Shown: positions 1 through 8,632 of the stretch, piece after piece
Layout: each line of letters opens with the position of its first letter
Numbering within the stretch: position 1 is the first letter of the stretch
DNA from: Octadecabacter sp.
GTDB taxonomy: Bacteria > Pseudomonadota > Alphaproteobacteria > Rhodobacterales > Rhodobacteraceae
DNA: 64,000 nucleotides
NCBI GenBank assembly: GCA_028825445.1
Contig: JAPKAD010000002.1
Span: 62,001-126,000 of the forward strand
Direction: 5' to 3'
The notes under the pieces: generated by a model
Told to the model about the DNA's origin: nothing
Databases searched by the model: none
The model's input: the letters and a program-made list of their open reading frames with translations, nothing else
Program-made: the position numbers and the translations under genes

Positions 1-27
1 GTTTTTATTCCTAACCCGGTGCGAACG

Positions 28-1014
28 ATGCAAACTGTCGACCCAACAATCACCCGTCCTCCAATAATTCAAGCACCGCGTAACAACGGAATTCCTCTGG
101 ATTTATCTTGGGTTAAGTCAGTTCAGGCGAACAAGTCCGCAATTGAACGTCGTGCTGCAACCCTGCCCGGGCGACGGTCCGTTAAAAAAGACTATCAGGC
201 AGCGTGGTTGTGTAAGGCCATAAGCTTGATGGATCTCACGACGTTGTCGGGCGATGACACCGAAGGTCGGGTGCGCAGGCTATGCGCCAAAGCTCGACAA
301 CCCGTTCGCCCAGATCTGCTTGCGACCCTCGGAATGGAAGGTCTGACAGCTGGCGCCATCTGCGTTTACCATGACATGGTCGAAACAGCAGTGGACGCAT
401 TGCGTGGCACTAATATCCCCGTTGCAGCTGTGTCCACGGGATTTCCAGCTGGCCTATCGCCCTTTAAACTCCGCATTGCTGAAATCGGAGAAAGTGTAAA
501 TGCTGGCGCAGATGAGATCGACATCGTTATTACCCGCCGCCACGTTTTACAGGGCAACTGGCAAGCGCTTTATGATGAGATGTCTGAAATGCGTGCCACT
601 TGTGGGCAGGCCCATGTCAAGGCGATCCTAGCAACAGGTGAACTCGGTTCGCTGCGCAATGTCGCCCGCGCATCCGTAGTCTGCATGATGGCTGGTGCAG
701 ATTTCATCAAAACATCAACAGGCAAGGAAAACGTCAACGCAACACTACCCGTTACCCTGGTCATGATCCGGGCAATACGCGAATATCATGAACGAACAGG
801 AATTCTCATCGGCTATAAACCTGCGGGCGGCATCAGCAAGGCCAAGGACGCATTGGTATATCTGTCAATGATCAAGGATGAACTTGGCACCCGATGGCTG
901 CAACCGGATTTGTTTCGATTTGGTGCGTCGTCCTTGCTGGGCGACATTGAACGACAACTCGAACATCACGTCACCAACGGCTATTCCGCAGGCTGGCGTC
1001 ATGCGATTGGATAA
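28..1014 (+). CDS. deoC: Deoxyribose-phosphate aldolase (class I DERA)
   Basis: Cleaves 2-deoxyribose 5-phosphate to acetaldehyde and glyceraldehyde 3-phosphate in cytosolic deoxynucleoside catabolism. The protein is about 328 residues, the long form common in Rhodobacterales, with an N-terminal extension before the TIM barrel. Visible active-site segments are DEIDIVI, the Schiff-base lysine in FIKTSTGK, and the second lysine in GYKPAGGI. I chose the ATG at 28; a GTG at 19 is in frame and cannot be excluded. The stop lies 4 nt before the best ATG of the next gene, so the two genes form a tight operon. The upstream end of the operon is outside the window. Confidence 0.93.
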   Translation: MQTVDPTITRPPIIQAPRNNGIPLDLSWVKSVQANKSAIERRAATLPGRRSVKKDYQAAWLCKAISLMDLTTLSGDDTEGRVRRLCAKARQPVRPDLLATLGMEGLTAGAICVYHDMVETAVDALRGTNIPVAAVSTGFPAGLSPFKLRIAEIGESVNAGADEIDIVITRRHVLQGNWQALYDEMSEMRATCGQAHVKAILATGELGSLRNVARASVVCMMAGADFIKTSTGKENVNATLPVTLVMIRAIREYHERTGILIGYKPAGGISKAKDALVYLSMIKDELGTRWLQPDLFRFGASSLLGDIERQLEHHVTNGYSAGWRHAIG

Positions 1015-1018
1015 CGAC

Positions 1019-3337
1019 ATGACAATCAAAGATATCTTTGGAACCATGGATTACGGTCCCTCACCCGAAAGCGCGACTGAGGCGCTGGCATGGTTGGCCG
1101 ATCGAGGCGGTATTGCAGGCCATTTCATAAATGGCAAATGGGACGTGCTTAGGGATGATTTCCCATCTAAAAATCCTACAACGGGAGAAAAACTGGCAGG
1201 CGTCACCAAGGGTACCACAGAAGAAGTGTCTAAAGCAGTGGCAGCCGCCCGCAAAGCCCAGCCCAAATGGGCAAAAGATGGCGCCATGCGTGCCCGCGTA
1301 CTTTACGGTATTGCGCGCCAGATGCAAAAGAATGCCCGGATCTTAGCGGTTATCGAAACCCTCGACAACGGCAAACCGATCCGCGAAAGCCGCGACATCG
1401 ATATCCCGTTAGCAATCCGCCATTTTTACCACCACGCTGGATTTGCACAATTGATGGATGATGAAATGCCCGATACCGAGCCATTAGGCGTGTGCGGACA
1501 AATCATCCCATGGAATTTCCCACTTCTGATGCTAGCATGGAAAATTGCACCGGCGCTGGCCATGGGCAACACGGTTGTGTTGAAACCAGCCGAATACACA
1601 TCATTGTCCGCGATGTTTTTCTGCGAGATTTGCACAGCTGCAGGCGTCCCCCCTGGGGTTGTCAACATAATTACTGGTGACGGTGAAACTGGAGCAGCCC
1701 TAGTCAACGCCGACGTTGATAAAATTGCCTTCACAGGCTCTACCGCCGTTGGCCGTATAATTCGCGAACAAACAGCTGGAACAGGCAAGTCGCTGTCATT
1801 GGAACTGGGCGGAAAATCTCCCTACATCGTATTTGAAGACGCCGACATTGATTCAGCTGTTGAAGGATTGGTTGACGCAATCTGGTTAAACAGCGGCCAA
1901 GTCTGCTGCGCAGGATCCCGCCTGTTAGTTCAAGAGGGGATCGCTTATCAATTTTATGCCAAACTAAGAACACGCATGGATGGGCTGCGCATTGGTGATC
2001 CGATGGACAAATGCATCGACATCGGTACAATTGTTGATCCTGTGCAACTGGCGCAGATCAAAGCAATGGTTGACGCTAACACCGCAGGTGAAACCTACCA
2101 ATGCGCTGCCCCTGATGGATGTTTTTACCCACCAACCCTAATCACAGGACTTGCTCCGTCCGACATGCTGATGCAAGAAGAAATCTTTGGCCCTGTACTA
2201 GTAGCCTGCACATTCCGCACGCCTTCTGAAGCGGTCGAAATCGCAAACAATACTCGATATGGGCTCGCTGCATCAGTATGGACAGAAAACGTCAATCTCG
2301 CACTCGATATTGCTCCTAAATTAGTTGCTGGTATAGTTTGGGTTAACGCCACTAACCTGATGGACGCAGCGGCTGGTTTCGGTGGGGTTCGCGAAAGTGG
2401 CTTTGGCCGCGAAGGCGGCTGGGATGGATTGATGGGGTATACTAAACCTAAAAGTAAATCTTTCAAAACCACTGCGCCTATACCGTACACCAAACAAGAC
2501 GGCACGCCTGCCGGCCGCCTGGACCGCACAGCTAAGCTCTATATCGGCGGCAAACAGGCACGCCCCGACAGCGGTTACACACAACCGATCTTCGATAAAT
2601 CTGGTAAGTTGCTGGGCCATGCGAGCATCGCTAATCGCAAAGACCTTCGCAACGCGGTAGAAGCAAACGCAGCCGCCAAAAGCTGGTCAGCATCCACAGG
2701 TCACCTGCGCGCACAGATTCTTTATTATGTTGGCGAAAACCTGTCGGCACGCGCGGACGAATTTGCAACACGGATCGACCAATTGACGGGTGGAAACACT
2801 GGCGGCAAAGAAGTTGATAACGCTATATCATGGCTGTTCATATGGGCAGCATGGGCCGACAAAAACGATGGTGCCGCTAAAGGTGTGCCAATTCGTGGCG
2901 TTGCACTTGGCATGCCCGAGCCAGTTGGCAATGTCGCCATTCTCACAGACGATACACGCCCCCTGATGGGGCTGATTGAACCACTGGCCCCTGCACTCGC
3001 CATGGGCAATCGCATCACAGCAGTTGCATCGCAAGCCTTCCCGCTCGCCGCAACGGATTTCTACCAAGTGTTGGAAACATCTGACATGCCAGCAGGCGTA
3101 GCAAATATTTTGACTGGAAACCATTCCGAGCTTGCACCACACATGGCATTACACTCTGACATAGACTCTGTCTGGTCGTTTTCCACCGCTGATGTATCCA
3201 AGATCATCGAAGCCAAATCAGCATCAAACCTCAAACGCACATGGGTCAACAATGCTACTTCACGCACTTGGCCATCTTCTGTATGGCGCGCCCAATCCAC
3301 TGAGATCAAAACAATATGGATTCCCTATGGAGAATAG
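1019..3337 (+). CDS. ALDH16-type two-domain aldehyde dehydrogenase
   Basis: A 772-residue NAD(P)-dependent aldehyde dehydrogenase. The N-terminal half (about residues 1-500) is a complete ALDH domain, with the general-base glutamate in LELGGKSPY and tandem cysteines 296/297 in SGQVCCAGS, one of which is the nucleophile. The C-terminal half (about 510-772) repeats the ALDH fold in shortened form and lacks both catalytic motifs. That arrangement defines the ALDH16 superfamily, whose bacterial members are found in Loktanella and relatives. The gene sits 4 nt behind deoC, so oxidation of the acetaldehyde (or glyceraldehyde phosphate) made by DeoC is the natural inference. An alternative in-frame ATG at 1001 would overlap deoC. 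The C-terminus WIPYGE is intact. Confidence 0.9.
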   Translation: MTIKDIFGTMDYGPSPESATEALAWLADRGGIAGHFINGKWDVLRDDFPSKNPTTGEKLAGVTKGTTEEVSKAVAAARKAQPKWAKDGAMRARVLYGIARQMQKNARILAVIETLDNGKPIRESRDIDIPLAIRHFYHHAGFAQLMDDEMPDTEPLGVCGQIIPWNFPLLMLAWKIAPALAMGNTVVLKPAEYTSLSAMFFCEICTAAGVPPGVVNIITGDGETGAALVNADVDKIAFTGSTAVGRIIREQTAGTGKSLSLELGGKSPYIVFEDADIDSAVEGLVDAIWLNSGQVCCAGSRLLVQEGIAYQFYAKLRTRMDGLRIGDPMDKCIDIGTIVDPVQLAQIKAMVDANTAGETYQCAAPDGCFYPPTLITGLAPSDMLMQEEIFGPVLVACTFRTPSEAVEIANNTRYGLAASVWTENVNLALDIAPKLVAGIVWVNATNLMDAAAGFGGVRESGFGREGGWDGLMGYTKPKSKSFKTTAPIPYTKQDGTPAGRLDRTAKLYIGGKQARPDSGYTQPIFDKSGKLLGHASIANRKDLRNAVEANAAAKSWSASTGHLRAQILYYVGENLSARADEFATRIDQLTGGNTGGKEVDNAISWLFIWAAWADKNDGAAKGVPIRGVALGMPEPVGNVAILTDDTRPLMGLIEPLAPALAMGNRITAVASQAFPLAATDFYQVLETSDMPAGVANILTGNHSELAPHMALHSDIDSVWSFSTADVSKIIEAKSASNLKRTWVNNATSRTWPSSVWRAQSTEIKTIWIPYGE

Positions 3338-3375
3338 CAGCACATTGTTGCATAAAAATTATTTAAGAGGGACGC

Positions 3376-3414
3376 CACAGGATGTTGAAAAACTTCCACG
3401 CTCGCCATCCTGTG
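3376..3414. terminator. Hairpin between convergent genes
   Basis: Perfect 9-bp inverted repeat (CACAGGATG / CATCCTGTG) with a 21-nt loop, lying between the convergent ALDH16 and DUF1523 genes. There is no clear U-tract, so a terminator role is inferred from position only. Confidence 0.4.
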
Positions 3415-3423
3415 AACTTGGCC

Positions 3424-4101
3424 CTATTTCTTAAGCCACTTCCCAAGCCAACTAAAAACGCGACCTTTACGTTCTAAAAAGTTGGCACTCACATGGTCCA
3501 TCTGATCCCCAAATTTGTCGGCCAGCCGGTCGACAGTACGCGCATAAAATTGCATCCAAACAGCGCGTAAAAACAATAACCCACCAATCAAGACAATAAA
3601 GAGAATTAGGTTCACCCATGGGAATGGGTGGAAATCGTCGCTTGGGGCGGGGCGAATTGAGACTGCGTTAGGGTAAATAGACAGCCACTCATTCCGCCAA
3701 CCGTAATGCGTGACAATGATCCATCTTGGTGATTCAGATGTGGATAGCATATCCTCGGCTTCCGCCTCAAGGTTGGAGCTATCAAACTTGAAGTATGGCG
3801 GATAAATCCAACCTGTATCCTCGTTGCGATAGACCATCGTCTCTTCTCTGCCTCGGTGAATTAGGCCAAAAAGAAAAGTCCGCTGTTTTTGAGTATTGAT
3901 GAGGCGCAAGTCACGAAAGGTGCCTTCGGTCGTGCCACTATCAACCTGCGCAAAAAATATTCTTTGAATATTTGACAACGTTTCATTTCGGTCAGCAATA
4001 CCTGTCATTCGAACTGTGTCCTGCTGCGGCATCACATAATGCAACCATGATGCAACGATCAAAAACAGTATAACACGGAAAAATCGACGGATATTGCGCA
4101 T
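3424..4101 (-). CDS. DUF1523 family membrane protein
   Basis: 225-residue protein of unknown function. An N-terminal membrane segment lies at about residues 7-24 (VILFLIVASWLHYVM). A soluble, probably periplasmic, domain with many aromatics follows (GWIYPPYFKF, YGWRNEW). A second membrane helix lies at about 160-180 (WVNLILFIVLIGGLLFL), and the C-terminus is basic and cytosolic. This layout and the sequence texture match DUF1523, found widely in Rhodobacterales. The next gene upstream on the same strand ends 11 nt before this start, so the two are probably co-transcribed. No catalytic motif is visible. Confidence 0.75.
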   Translation of the reverse strand: MRNIRRFFRVILFLIVASWLHYVMPQQDTVRMTGIADRNETLSNIQRIFFAQVDSGTTEGTFRDLRLINTQKQRTFLFGLIHRGREETMVYRNEDTGWIYPPYFKFDSSNLEAEAEDMLSTSESPRWIIVTHYGWRNEWLSIYPNAVSIRPAPSDDFHPFPWVNLILFIVLIGGLLFLRAVWMQFYARTVDRLADKFGDQMDHVSANFLERKGRVFSWLGKWLKK

Positions 4102-4112
4102 TGTGTCTGCTT

Positions 4113-4373
4113 TCAGTTAATAAAATAAATAATAGTACAGATAGCGATTGGCGGAATAATAAAGATAAGTAAGATAAGCCGCTTCCGCAGCCCACTTTCA
4201 TAAATTTTCATCCCATCAGCGATAAAATCGTCTCGGCTCGTTTCCCCAACCTGTTCGTTATCCCACCAGTCTTCCAATTTTTCACGCCTCACCGATCGTG
4301 AATACACCATAACGACGATATAGATGACTACCAAGATCACGAAACCACCCAAGATTAATCTAACAAAACCCAT
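4113..4373 (-). CDS. Small two-helix membrane protein, unknown function
   Basis: 86 residues. Hydrophobic helix at residues 4-24, a charged acidic/tryptophan-containing middle (LEDWWDNEQVG...), and a second hydrophobic helix at about 65-84. It precedes the DUF1523 gene by 11 nt on the same strand, which suggests a two-gene unit. Similar small proteins occur beside DUF1523 in roseobacters, to my recollection. Function unknown. Confidence 0.7.
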   Translation of the reverse strand: MGFVRLILGGFVILVVIYIVVMVYSRSVRREKLEDWWDNEQVGETSRDDFIADGMKIYESGLRKRLILLIFIIPPIAICTIIYFIN

Positions 4374-5035
4374 ACAATACCTTTGCCCCTGCTTTCATCA
4401 CACCGATTCCATTCACGCTAAAAAGCGCACACAAGACCTAACCCGTTCAATCAAGTCTCGCAAAGGTGCTAAACTTATACACTTAATATTCAATTAACAG
4501 GAATTGTTCACATAAGCCCTTTTAATCTGGAAAATTTATACATGAGCAGTGTCACTTCTCTTTGTAGCAAATAAACGGCTATTATACATCCATTTTAGGT
4601 TCGGCCAAGAACAACTACACTAGGTCCGCACTGTTAAGTGCAGTGGCTAATATCGCTTAATAAAACGCAACATGGTCGCTATAGATACTTAGTCAGGAGC
4701 CGCTGTCTTCCGCCCAACACACCAAACCTGAAAGTTCAAATCATGCTGCTGGCAACTTGCCATGATAGCGCACATATGGCTGCGAGGCGCCCCCGCGAGA
4801 TTTCCGCCAAGACCCATAGCCACATTCTCAACAAGAAAATTTATATTCTGACATAGGATCGCAATATTATCGACACCACGCGCCCCAACCTTTTTTCCTA
4901 CTAAATTTTTAACCTTCAGGGAGTGTTCAATTATAACCTTTTTATTTTCTTAAGTACCGAATAGGTCAACAAAATACTCATTTTTGCCTTAACTTTTATA
5001 ATAACCATTGTAGGCTGATCTAACCCATATAACAG
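4374..5035. other. Gene-free AT-rich stretch
   Basis: No open frame here has credible codon structure, and I recognise no RNA or repeat. An ATG-started frame at 4638-4856 has no family resemblance and no ribosome binding site. Confidence 0.5.
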
Positions 5036-5400
5036 TTAAAACTTACCCAAATGCATCGTCCAGAATTTGTATTGATCGAACGTCATATCTGCAAAATGTA
5101 AACGATTGCGCGTGATGTTGCATGTGCTATCGGCGATAATATTGCTAATCATCACAACAACAAATCATGCACCATTATCTTTCATAAACTAATCAATCAA
5201 GCCACCCAGCTCTGCCCCAAACGCCGCATCACTAAAAGTCCCATACGCCTTAATCGTCACATTTTAGACTTTAAACTGGCACGCTGGCGTACCAATCGCA
5301 TAAACAGAAATAATCCCTGCGACATCATCAAGTGCGGGCAACGCGAACAGCTGGGTGCTGTTCACCTGAATAAACTGATATGGGAAACCGCATGATGTCG
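5036..5400 (-). pseudogene. Coding relic, unknown family
   Basis: On the minus strand one frame reads as protein-like sequence for about 120 codons, for example CGFPYQFIQVNSTQLFALP, AYGTFSDAAFGAELGGLID and ITRNRLHFADMTFDQYKFW. It is broken by three in-frame stops and ends at a TAA at 5036. The amino-acid texture is that of a real protein rather than noise, but I do not recognise the family. Neighbouring relics support general gene decay in this stretch. Confidence 0.4.
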
Positions 5401-5570
5401 TTTATTTGACTTTTAGCACCCTCATATTGACACTCACTACATTAATTTATTGACAGTAAAACTGTTAATCATAACACCGATTTCACAACCCAAATATTTG
5501 CTTTTAAGAATATCGTTTAATACTGGTTAAGCTTTCCCAACCCTACGATGACTATTACCATCAAGCTAAC
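5401..5570. other. Short gene-free spacer
   Basis: Separates two minus-strand coding relics; nothing recognised. Confidence 0.4.
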
Positions 5571-6295
5571 TCAGCTACAGAAATCTGCAGAAAACAAAAC
5601 ATCGTTTGCGTCACCGTCCATCCCATAAATTACGTCTGGATGGATGATGCTTGGCTGTAGGATCAGACCACTATTAGTAAGCGCTTCACCCTCAAATTCA
5701 ACAGAGTCTCTGCAAGACCGAAGCACGACATCAGTGCCTATTGGAGCTCGCGGGTAAGGATCAGTGATGTCGTTGTTAAAAAAGCCTATGCAACCTCTAG
5801 AAACTAATTTTCCAAAAAATGGCGTGTCATTTATACCATGGAAGCGTAAATATGTGACAAGATAGTTTTGGTACAAATAAAGTGTGCGCGCCTGTCAGGC
5901 TACCAATACCACCTTCGTTGCCACTTACAAAAGGTCCATAAACATCTGGTTGGGTGCTTGATGTATATTTTGAGATGACTGCCAGGCAATTCAGGCTTAA
6001 TCCTTAACTAGCAACTGCAATGGGACAACCACGAGCTTGGCCAATTTCTTCAATTAAATAAAATAGTTTCGCATGGATATCGGCCACAATGGTGCCTACA
6101 CTTTCAGGACCATTATAATTTACTACACTGCGTTAATTCATAACTTACAAATACTCCACAGGGATTGGAGTTAGTATATGACCGCTATTTTCGAGAAGCC
6201 CATAGCCTTGAAATATTTCAGCCTTAGAAGGCTCGCCAATCACCAAGTGCGTCGCACATGTGGCAAAAAACAAGGGCGCTGCCTAAAACAGTCAT
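5571..6295 (-). pseudogene. L,D-transpeptidase (YkuD family) pseudogene
   Basis: Read on the minus strand and pieced across frames, this is a nearly full-length peptidoglycan L,D-transpeptidase. In order it shows a possible signal-peptide start (MTVLGSALVF), then GYGLLENSG and PVEYL. GTIVADIHAKLFYLIEE and PIAVAS follow, then DVYGPF...GGIGS, ARTLYLYQ, the catalytic-region histidine in LRFHGIND, and the cysteine motif SRGCIG (normally S-x-GCIR). At least two in-frame stops (after PVEYL and after PIAVAS) and a frameshift just before ARTLYLYQ destroy it. The family's conserved arginine after GCI is glycine here. The last 101 codons are still open (5571-5876) and could be mistaken for a gene. Confidence 0.82.
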
Positions 6296-6464
6296 GCGCA
6301 ATACTCTTAGAGGGGGTATTCATCTACTTAGTCGTCCTCAGTGTGTGTTAAGGAAAGTATCTTAATAAGTGGAACTGGAGCAAAAAATTGGCCCCAAGAC
6401 CCTCAGATTCGATACAGATAATAATTTTCTGGAAATCTCCTTCACGGACATCCATTGTAAGAAT

Positions 6465-7193
6465 ATGACACTTATAGGTAAAACCGCAATAGTAACCGGC
6501 GCAGGCTCCGGCTTTGGGGCTGGCATTGCCCAGCGTTTTGTCGAAGAAGGAGCGCGCGTTCTAGTAGCTGACATTAATGGCGATGCAGCAAACGCTACAG
6601 CTGCGCGCATTAACGCAATCCCGTGGGTAGTAGATGTGTCCGACAATACATCAGTTCTGCGTATGGCGGGAAAGATACCAAACCCTGACATAATCGTGAA
6701 CAACGCAGGTATCACCCATTTGCCACAACCGATGGAAGAAGTCAGTGAAGAAGACTTTGACCGCGTGTTTAATGTGAATATAAAATCAGTTTTTCTGATG
6801 TCGCGCCATTTTGTGCCTGCAATGAAGTTGCGTGGTTCTGGTGTGATCCTGAATATCGCATCAACAGCTGGGATAAGCCCACGCCCAAATCTGAACTGGT
6901 ACAACGCGTCCAAAGGATGGATGATTACAGCAACCAAGGCAATGGCAGTGGAACTTGCCTCATTTGGTATCCGCGTAAATGCGCTCAATCCCGTTGCAGG
7001 GGAAACACCGTTATTAAAAACTTTCATGGGTGAGGATACGCCAGAAATCCGAGCAAAATTCCTGTCTACTATTCCATTGGGCCGCTTTTCCACTCCAGAA
7101 GACATAGGCTCGGCAGCGGCGTTTTTGTGCAGCGACGAGGCCAGCATGATCACAGGTGTCGCCATTGAGGTGGATGGGGGCAGGTGTATTTAA
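6465..7193 (+). CDS. Short-chain dehydrogenase/reductase (SDR)
   Basis: 242-residue classical SDR. It has the N-terminal cofactor motif TGAGSGFG, an acidic residue after the second strand (VADIN) that favours NAD(H), the NNAG motif, a catalytic Ser in NIASTAG, and the Tyr/Lys pair in YNASK. The C-terminal GVAIEVDGG is typical of FabG-like members. ATG 6465 fits the family N-terminus (MTLIGKTAIVTG); an upstream in-frame extension to 6369 lacks homologous content. The substrate cannot be read from sequence. The gene stands alone between a pseudogene and a spacer. Confidence 0.85.
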   Translation: MTLIGKTAIVTGAGSGFGAGIAQRFVEEGARVLVADINGDAANATAARINAIPWVVDVSDNTSVLRMAGKIPNPDIIVNNAGITHLPQPMEEVSEEDFDRVFNVNIKSVFLMSRHFVPAMKLRGSGVILNIASTAGISPRPNLNWYNASKGWMITATKAMAVELASFGIRVNALNPVAGETPLLKTFMGEDTPEIRAKFLSTIPLGRFSTPEDIGSAAAFLCSDEASMITGVAIEVDGGRCI

Positions 7194-7774
7194 AAAAATA
7201 TTTAATGCTTAAAAGCCTGAAACCGCAAACGATCAACTTTAACCGCAAAACAATGAGATGCTCTTCAAATTTATGAACGCACCAAACAACAGTTAAATTG
7301 ATCTACCTCCAGCCTCAAAATTTTTGGTCTAGTGCTCGCAGAGTTCAAAATACTCAGCCGTACATTATTTGGTATTTTCACGACCACAAAATTACACTTG
7401 CTGTTTATTGAAGGCAACTTTTCAATTCATCCAACACCGACCGTGTAAATATTTTTTATGGTACTTTTTTGACCGAACTCGCTGCGACCTCTTATTGTTT
7501 GAATGCTCCAGGCAGCGATAAACTAAAATCTCTCACCCGGAATTTACACTAAGCAAAAGTTGATACGGCCGATTTTAAAATTATCTCTGTTCCAGCGTTC
7601 ATTAGTAGCGCTGTGTCGATGTTGACCCAGTACACCGAAAACCTGTTAAACGAGATCGGGTCCGGCAAGACGAATGTCTTGATCAATAAAATCAATATTG
7701 ACGGTTGCCATACTCCCTAAACGACACGCCGATACTGCGCTATGCATGATCGTTTGACGCCATCTAAAATGACA
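7194..7774. other. Spacer with a possible 56-codon relic (7553-7720, + strand)
   Basis: Mostly AT-rich and gene-free. From 7553 to 7720 the plus strand has an open frame without a convincing start. It reads like a protein fragment (AVSMLTQYTENLLNEIGSG) and ends in TAA. Family unknown; it may be the tail of a decayed gene. Confidence 0.35.
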
Positions 7775-8563
7775 TCATCTCAGAAGGGCTCGCATCATCG
7801 CGCTGAGCGGTGTTTCTAATCCCTCAATAACGTCGAAATGGTGTTTTCCTGCCTCAATCGTCAGATCACAATCCCATGCAGCCCTTAACCACTGTGCTTG
7901 ATCCAGAAATGCAGGCCGCTCCGCGCTACCAACCCAAGCAGTCACAGCCATATTCTGCGGTGCAAAATGGATAGGGCTTTCGGCCAATGCCTCTGCTACG
8001 TCAATTTTCAACGTCGTGTTCATCGATGTCTCCATCAACGGAAGCAGATCGCTGATCGGCGAAATCGCCATGATCCGCGCGACACGGTGTGACCAGTCAG
8101 CGGCCATGTCCACACATGCCATCCGCGCTACCAAATAACCACCAGCAGAATGACCCACTAAGTAGATTGGCCCGATAGTGGACCGCGCAATTACGCCAAT
8201 TGCTACCGCGATTTCCCGCGTAATATCCGCAATACGCGCATCAGGTGCCAATGTGTAGGACGGCATCGCACAGGCATATCCCGCAGTCACAGCACCTACC
8301 GCCAGATGCGAAAAATCGCGCGGACTAGACGCCAGCCAATACCCTCCATGCACAAAAATTACAGTTCCTTTAGCAGTACCTGAAGTGTAAAAAATATCAT
8401 AATTTTGGCGTGCACCAACGTCATATGACACTCCCAATTCCGCATTAACGTGGCCACCGCGAAATGCCGCCGCTTGAACAGACCAGCGCGCAAAATAACT
8501 GTCTCCGTCGGGGATGTAAGCTGAATTCGCATATGCCTCATCCGCTGTCATATTGAATGTCAT
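7775..8563 (-). CDS. Alpha/beta hydrolase, arylformamidase-like
   Basis: 262-residue serine hydrolase of the alpha/beta fold. It has the oxyanion-hole motif HGGYW, the nucleophile elbow GHSAGG, and a late histidine in KHHFDVIEGL. HGGYW plus this length is typical of kynurenine-formamidase/BNA7-like enzymes, so hydrolysis of an N-formyl or ester substrate is likely; the true substrate is not evident. The ATG at 8563 has a good Shine-Dalgarno (AAGAGGGG) 8-12 nt upstream and was preferred over the one at 8599. The gene is divergent from the neighbouring aldehyde dehydrogenase, with 69 nt between starts, so they share a promoter region. Confidence 0.85.
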   Translation of the reverse strand: MTFNMTADEAYANSAYIPDGDSYFARWSVQAAAFRGGHVNAELGVSYDVGARQNYDIFYTSGTAKGTVIFVHGGYWLASSPRDFSHLAVGAVTAGYACAMPSYTLAPDARIADITREIAVAIGVIARSTIGPIYLVGHSAGGYLVARMACVDMAADWSHRVARIMAISPISDLLPLMETSMNTTLKIDVAEALAESPIHFAPQNMAVTAWVGSAERPAFLDQAQWLRAAWDCDLTIEAGKHHFDVIEGLETPLSAMMRALLR

Positions 8564-8632
8564 GTTTGGCCCCTCTTGGACAATGCGTTCATCGGGCATA
8601 ACTGTATGCCAAAGTTCAATTTGGAGAACACA

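Noticed and set aside
878-1018. N-terminal extension of ALDH16 overlapping deoC
   Set aside because: The extra residues are read from within deoC in another frame and have no ALDH character; the ATG at 1019 fits the family length of about 772.
4638-4856. 72-codon plus-strand ORF
   Set aside because: No ribosome binding site, no hydrophobic or domain pattern, AT-rich context; indistinguishable from chance.
5571-5876. 101-codon hypothetical gene
   Set aside because: It is the surviving tail of the L,D-transpeptidase pseudogene, not a separate gene.
6362-7165. Long minus-strand ORF opposite the SDR gene
   Set aside because: Antisense shadow of the SDR gene, which has all catalytic motifs on the plus strand.
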